Positions 60,911-64,000 of a stretch of DNA of 64,000 bases are shown one piece after another (within the stretch, counting starts at the first letter, position 1; each line of letters opens with the position of its first letter). The DNA comes from Leptolyngbya sp. PCC 7375 (GTDB lineage Bacteria > Cyanobacteriota > Cyanobacteriia > Phormidesmidales > Phormidesmidaceae). The notes beneath the pieces were generated by a model that worked only from the letters and a program-made list of their open reading frames with translations, was not told where the DNA came from and searched no databases. A program made the position numbers and the translations under genes. The stretch is from positions 519,517 through 583,516 of the forward strand of contig NZ_JH993793.1 of assembly GCF_000316115.1 (NCBI RefSeq). Reading direction: 5' to 3'.

Positions 60911-63900
60911 ATGAGAGACAACAAAAAGGTTGTACAGAATACCACCCCTAATCATGGGAACCTGGAGGTTCTGCAGGACGGGGCAACCATCGTGGAAACC
61001 TCCCCAATCGATAGATTTCTTAAGCAGAAAGACTATTTACAGACACCATATAAAGGATTAAATCCTTATGATGAAGACGATGCCAGTATATTTTTTGGCA
61101 GAGAGAGTAATATCCAGGAAGTTGTCAATAATCTGTTGGCTTGGCGTTTAACGATTCTGTACGGGAAAAGTGGCGTAGGCAAAAGCTCAATTTTACGGGC
61201 AGGGGTAACCCATATTTTAAATGAAGAAGCTCAACAAAATAGAGTTGATTATGATGGACTACCTAAGTTAGCGGTTGTGGTCTTTCCATCTCTAAAAGGA
61301 GAATTGTCCTGGAAAGATGATCCCTTGGTGAGTTTGATGCAGCAAATTGAAACAACGATCGCACAGCATAATTGGGATATTCCCCACCCCGAACCTGGAT
61401 TATCGTTTATTGACACATTGAGACATTGGACAGACGCCTTGGGTGGAGACGATTACGATGGAGAGTTGTATATTATCCTCGACCAGTTTGAAGAATATTT
61501 TCTATATCACGAGAATGAACAATCAGAAGGTACTTTCTACACTGAGTTCCCGCGCGCTGTTAACTGCCCTGACCTGCGGGTAAATTTTCTGATTTCCACC
61601 CGTGAAGACTCCCTTGCCTCCCTCGATCGTTTTCAGTCACTGATTCCTGATTTGTTTGACCATCGGTTACAGATTGGGCATCTAAGCGGTCGGGCAGCAG
61701 CAGATGCCATTAAAAAACCGATCGATTATTACAACCAGCGCCACAGCACAACCATTAGCATTGAACAGCCCTTAGTGAGCGCAATTTTGGATGAGGTCCA
61801 GGTGGGTAAAGTCGTCCTTGGAGAGCATGGTTTGGGAGGCCTTAAGGCAAAGAAAGAACGTTCGGAAATGCAGATTGAGGCCCCTTATCTGCAACTGGTA
61901 ATGGAACAGTTATGGCAAAAGGAACGAGATGAGAAATCTGATGTGCTGCGTTTAGGTACATTTAAAGCTTTGGGTAAGGCTGATCAGATTGTGAAGGATC
62001 ACCTCAGTCGTCAGATGAAACAGCTGAAGGGCAAACGAAAACGAGTCGCCGTTGGCATCTTTCAGCATTTGGTAACTGCTTCAGGTATTAAGTATGCCTA
62101 TTCAATAATTGATTTAGCAGACGATACCGCCTATAACCAAACTTTAGTTAAAAAGGTATTGGAAACGTTATCCAAAGGAGACCAGCGCATCTTGCGGCCT
62201 GTAGGACCTGCTAAACCCGATCAACCCAACACCCAGCGCTATGAGATTTTCCACGATGCGCTGGCCCCAGCAATTCTTGATTGGCGTAGAGAATATCTGG
62301 AGAGAGGACGAATCATTTGGCGAGCAGGGATCAGCATTTTGGGGATGTCATTAGGTTTAGGACTTATTGCCTTAGCCTCAGCAAGTTACCGAGAAAATGT
62401 TGACTTGCTCACGACTGAAGCTGCCCAACCTTTTCAACAGTTTGAAGCTGGACAACAACTTGATGCGTTGCAGCAAGCTATCAAGACTGGACAACAAGTG
62501 CAGACTTGGGTCCAAAACAATCCTTTCAATTGGTTGCTTGGGCGTAATAAAGATCAAGCAATTAACCAGGCTACGGCGACTATTCAAAATATTTTGTTTA
62601 GGATTCAGGAGCAGAATCAATTTTCAATCTCTTCTGGGCACGTAGAAAAATTAAAAATCGATTCGGCTTGGGAAATGGCTGTTACAGCTTCATCTAATGG
62701 CACAGTTCAGGTATGGGAGTTAGAAACGGGTAATCAATTAAACTCATTCAAAGTGTCAGAATCATTACATGAATTAAGTTTCACCCCCGATGGTCAGACC
62801 TTGGTAATAGGGACGACAGAGGACACTGTGCAGCAATGGGACTGGCGAACAGGTGAGCAACTCGGCACACCAATTTTTCTCACCAATCAACTGCTGAGCT
62901 TCAACCTCAGTCCTGACGGTCAGATATTAGCCACCCTCTCAAGGGGTGAAGAAGGAACTATCTTGCAGGTGTGGGACTGGCAAACAGGGAATGAACTCGC
63001 TAAATTCGAACCAACCAGTCTAGTGCGGGATCTTGACTTCAGCTGTGATGGCACCACCCTGGCGACCGCTGCTGAAGACGGTACAGTGCAGGTGTGGGAC
63101 TGGCGAACCGGGAACGAACCCGCCAAATTCAAACCAACCAGCCTATTGCGGAATCTTGACTTTAGCTGTGATGGCGCAACCCTGGCGACCGCTGCTGAAG
63201 ACGGTACGGTGCGAGTGTGGGACTGGCGAACCGGGAATGAACTCACCACTTTTAAGCCAATAGGTCGAGTATTAGACCTCCGGTTTAGTCCCGATGGTCA
63301 ACAGTTGGCGACTGCTTTAGATACTGGCAACTTGAGATTACGGACATTAGAAACCGATCAATTTAAGCAACTTAGTGAAGTATTGCAGCTCACTTTCAGC
63401 CCTGATGGTCAGATGCTGGGAACTATCTCATCACAAGGCAACATAGCTCACCTGTGGGATACTAACGGCAATTTACAGGTTACTCTAGACAACGTCGATA
63501 ACCTTATCTTTAGTCCTAATGGTCAGCAGTTTGCTACTGTCTTGCGGGAAAATAAGACAGCCCACCTACGGGACACTAACGGCAATTTACAGGTTACTCT
63601 GAGCAACGTTGACAATCTCGTCTTTAGTCCCGATGGTCAGATGTTGGGAACCATCTCATCACAAGACAACATAGCCCACCTGTGGGACACTAACGGCAAT
63701 TTACAGGTTACTCTGAGCAACGTTGACAATCTCGTCTTTAGTCCCGATGGTCAGATGTTGGGAACTATCTCATCACAAGACAACACAGCCCACCTGTGGG
63801 ACACTAACGGTAATTTACAGGCTACTCTGAGCAACGTTGACAATCTCGTCTTTAGTCCCGATGGTCAGATGTTGGGAACTATCTCATGGCAAGACAAGAC

Positions 63901-64000
63901 AGCCCACCTGTGGGACACTAGCGACAATTCACAGATCGCTTTGGAAAGCGAAAGCTATCAAGATTTTATTAACCTTACTTTCAGCCCAGATGGTCGGCGA
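60911..64000 (+). CDS. nSTAND-type ATPase with WD40 repeats, partial (runs off the right edge)
   Basis: 1,030 codons are visible with no stop. PYKGLNPYDEDDASIFFGRE leads into Walker A YGKSGVGKSS (84-93) and Walker B LYIILDQFEEYF (187-198), then the sensor FLISTREDSLASLDRF: the nSTAND1 layout. The NTPase module ends with FHDALAPAILDWRREYL. One membrane helix follows (about 471-492), then a coiled segment rich in Gln, and WD40 repeats from about 575 to the edge, each with FSPDG and V-WD elements. In such proteins the repeats sense a trigger and the ATPase oligomerises to activate an effector (family knowledge); here the PNP-SIR2 protein or the membrane protein would be that effector (inference). 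Confidence 0.92.
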   Translation, partial: MRDNKKVVQNTTPNHGNLEVLQDGATIVETSPIDRFLKQKDYLQTPYKGLNPYDEDDASIFFGRESNIQEVVNNLLAWRLTILYGKSGVGKSSILRAGVTHILNEEAQQNRVDYDGLPKLAVVVFPSLKGELSWKDDPLVSLMQQIETTIAQHNWDIPHPEPGLSFIDTLRHWTDALGGDDYDGELYIILDQFEEYFLYHENEQSEGTFYTEFPRAVNCPDLRVNFLISTREDSLASLDRFQSLIPDLFDHRLQIGHLSGRAAADAIKKPIDYYNQRHSTTISIEQPLVSAILDEVQVGKVVLGEHGLGGLKAKKERSEMQIEAPYLQLVMEQLWQKERDEKSDVLRLGTFKALGKADQIVKDHLSRQMKQLKGKRKRVAVGIFQHLVTASGIKYAYSIIDLADDTAYNQTLVKKVLETLSKGDQRILRPVGPAKPDQPNTQRYEIFHDALAPAILDWRREYLERGRIIWRAGISILGMSLGLGLIALASASYRENVDLLTTEAAQPFQQFEAGQQLDALQQAIKTGQQVQTWVQNNPFNWLLGRNKDQAINQATATIQNILFRIQEQNQFSISSGHVEKLKIDSAWEMAVTASSNGTVQVWELETGNQLNSFKVSESLHELSFTPDGQTLVIGTTEDTVQQWDWRTGEQLGTPIFLTNQLLSFNLSPDGQILATLSRGEEGTILQVWDWQTGNELAKFEPTSLVRDLDFSCDGTTLATAAEDGTVQVWDWRTGNEPAKFKPTSLLRNLDFSCDGATLATAAEDGTVRVWDWRTGNELTTFKPIGRVLDLRFSPDGQQLATALDTGNLRLRTLETDQFKQLSEVLQLTFSPDGQMLGTISSQGNIAHLWDTNGNLQVTLDNVDNLIFSPNGQQFATVLRENKTAHLRDTNGNLQVTLSNVDNLVFSPDGQMLGTISSQDNIAHLWDTNGNLQVTLSNVDNLVFSPDGQMLGTISSQDNTAHLWDTNGNLQATLSNVDNLVFSPDGQMLGTISWQDKTAHLWDTSDNSQIALESESYQDFINLTFSPDGRR
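63025..63270 (+). repeat. Two tandem 123-bp WD40-coding units
   Basis: Units at 63025-63147 and 63148-63270 are nearly identical at DNA level (GATCTTGACTT, GACCGCTGCTGAAGACGGTA, GTGGGACTGGCGAACCGGGAA) and encode 41-residue WD repeats. This points to recent duplication. Confidence 0.85.
63397..63966 (+). repeat. Five tandem 114-bp WD40-coding units
   Basis: A 114-bp period is seen at the CAGATG/CAGCAG element (63410, 63524, 63638, 63752, 63866). The units at 63638, 63752 and 63866 are almost identical. They encode 38-residue repeats (FSPDGQMLGTISSQDN-AHLWDTNGNLQ). The run may continue beyond the window. Confidence 0.9.

Noticed and set aside
1..64000. tRNA or rRNA genes
   Set aside because: I recognised none while reading both strands. 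A dedicated tRNA search would be needed to exclude one.

Overview
The window looks like a chromosome segment of a filamentous cyanobacterium. Evidence: HIP1 palindromes (GCGATCGC, e.g. 1995-2002), heptamer (STRR-type) repeats, Uma2, Rpn/DUF4351, UPF0182 and YihY genes, and many insertion sequences of cyanobacterial type. I cannot name the species. The polyketide loading architecture resembles what I recall of the phormidolide family from Leptolyngbya-like strains.

Left part (1-25.6 kb): the start of a trans-AT polyketide synthase cluster. A 5,057-residue megasynthase (minus strand, 6160-21333) opens with an unusual loading region: dehydratase, FkbM-type O-methyltransferase, FkbH glyceryl-loading domain, ACP. 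It continues with a beta-branching module (KS with Cys replaced by Ser, two embedded enoyl-CoA-hydratase domains, two ACPs carrying the branching Trp), then KS-KR-ACP and KS-KR. A second PKS (1-6206, cut by the window edge) overlaps its 3' end and supplies the missing C-methyltransferase and ACP, then KS-KR-ACP-KS. No module has a cis AT. Two discrete acyltransferase-fold genes lie just upstream, one malonyl-AT-like and one acyl-hydrolase-like. A divergent pair encodes the donor ACP and decarboxylating KS of an HMG-CoA-synthase cassette; the synthase itself is not in the window. Together these predict a methoxy-acryloyl-like starter carrying a beta-methyl branch, then hydroxylated and methylated extensions.

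Middle part (25.7-34.2 kb): three paralogous class-3 lipases with an interposed alpha/beta hydrolase, a frameshifted IS, and an AttH/CrtC-like lipocalin-fold protein. These may be tailoring or resistance functions of the PKS locus, or a separate island.

34.7-48.5 kb is a genomic scrap-yard. It holds an intact IS4 element with an 11-bp target duplication, decayed ISKra4 and IS630 elements, a DUF6399-type IS, several truncated genes, Uma2 and Rpn nucleases, and an AAA-ATPase/nuclease. It also holds traces of a decayed CRISPR-Cas locus: a five-repeat CRISPR array, a cas1-like remnant, a Cas4/RecB-like nuclease and, 10 kb away, a ~184-bp tandem array whose repeated core matches the CRISPR repeat but whose 'spacers' are heptamer-rich hairpins.

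48.9-57.6 kb is ordinary housekeeping and stress chromosome: phosphoribosyltransferase, dienelactone-hydrolase-like protein, DnaK, YihY-type membrane protein, CBS protein, DUF2267 and UPF0182.

Right end (58.3-64 kb): a tight three-gene operon encoding a four-helix membrane protein, a nucleoside-phosphorylase/SIR2-like fusion and an nSTAND ATPase with many near-identical WD40 repeats (cut by the edge). This has the hallmarks of a biological-conflict (anti-phage or self-recognition) system and is the best candidate for something undescribed.
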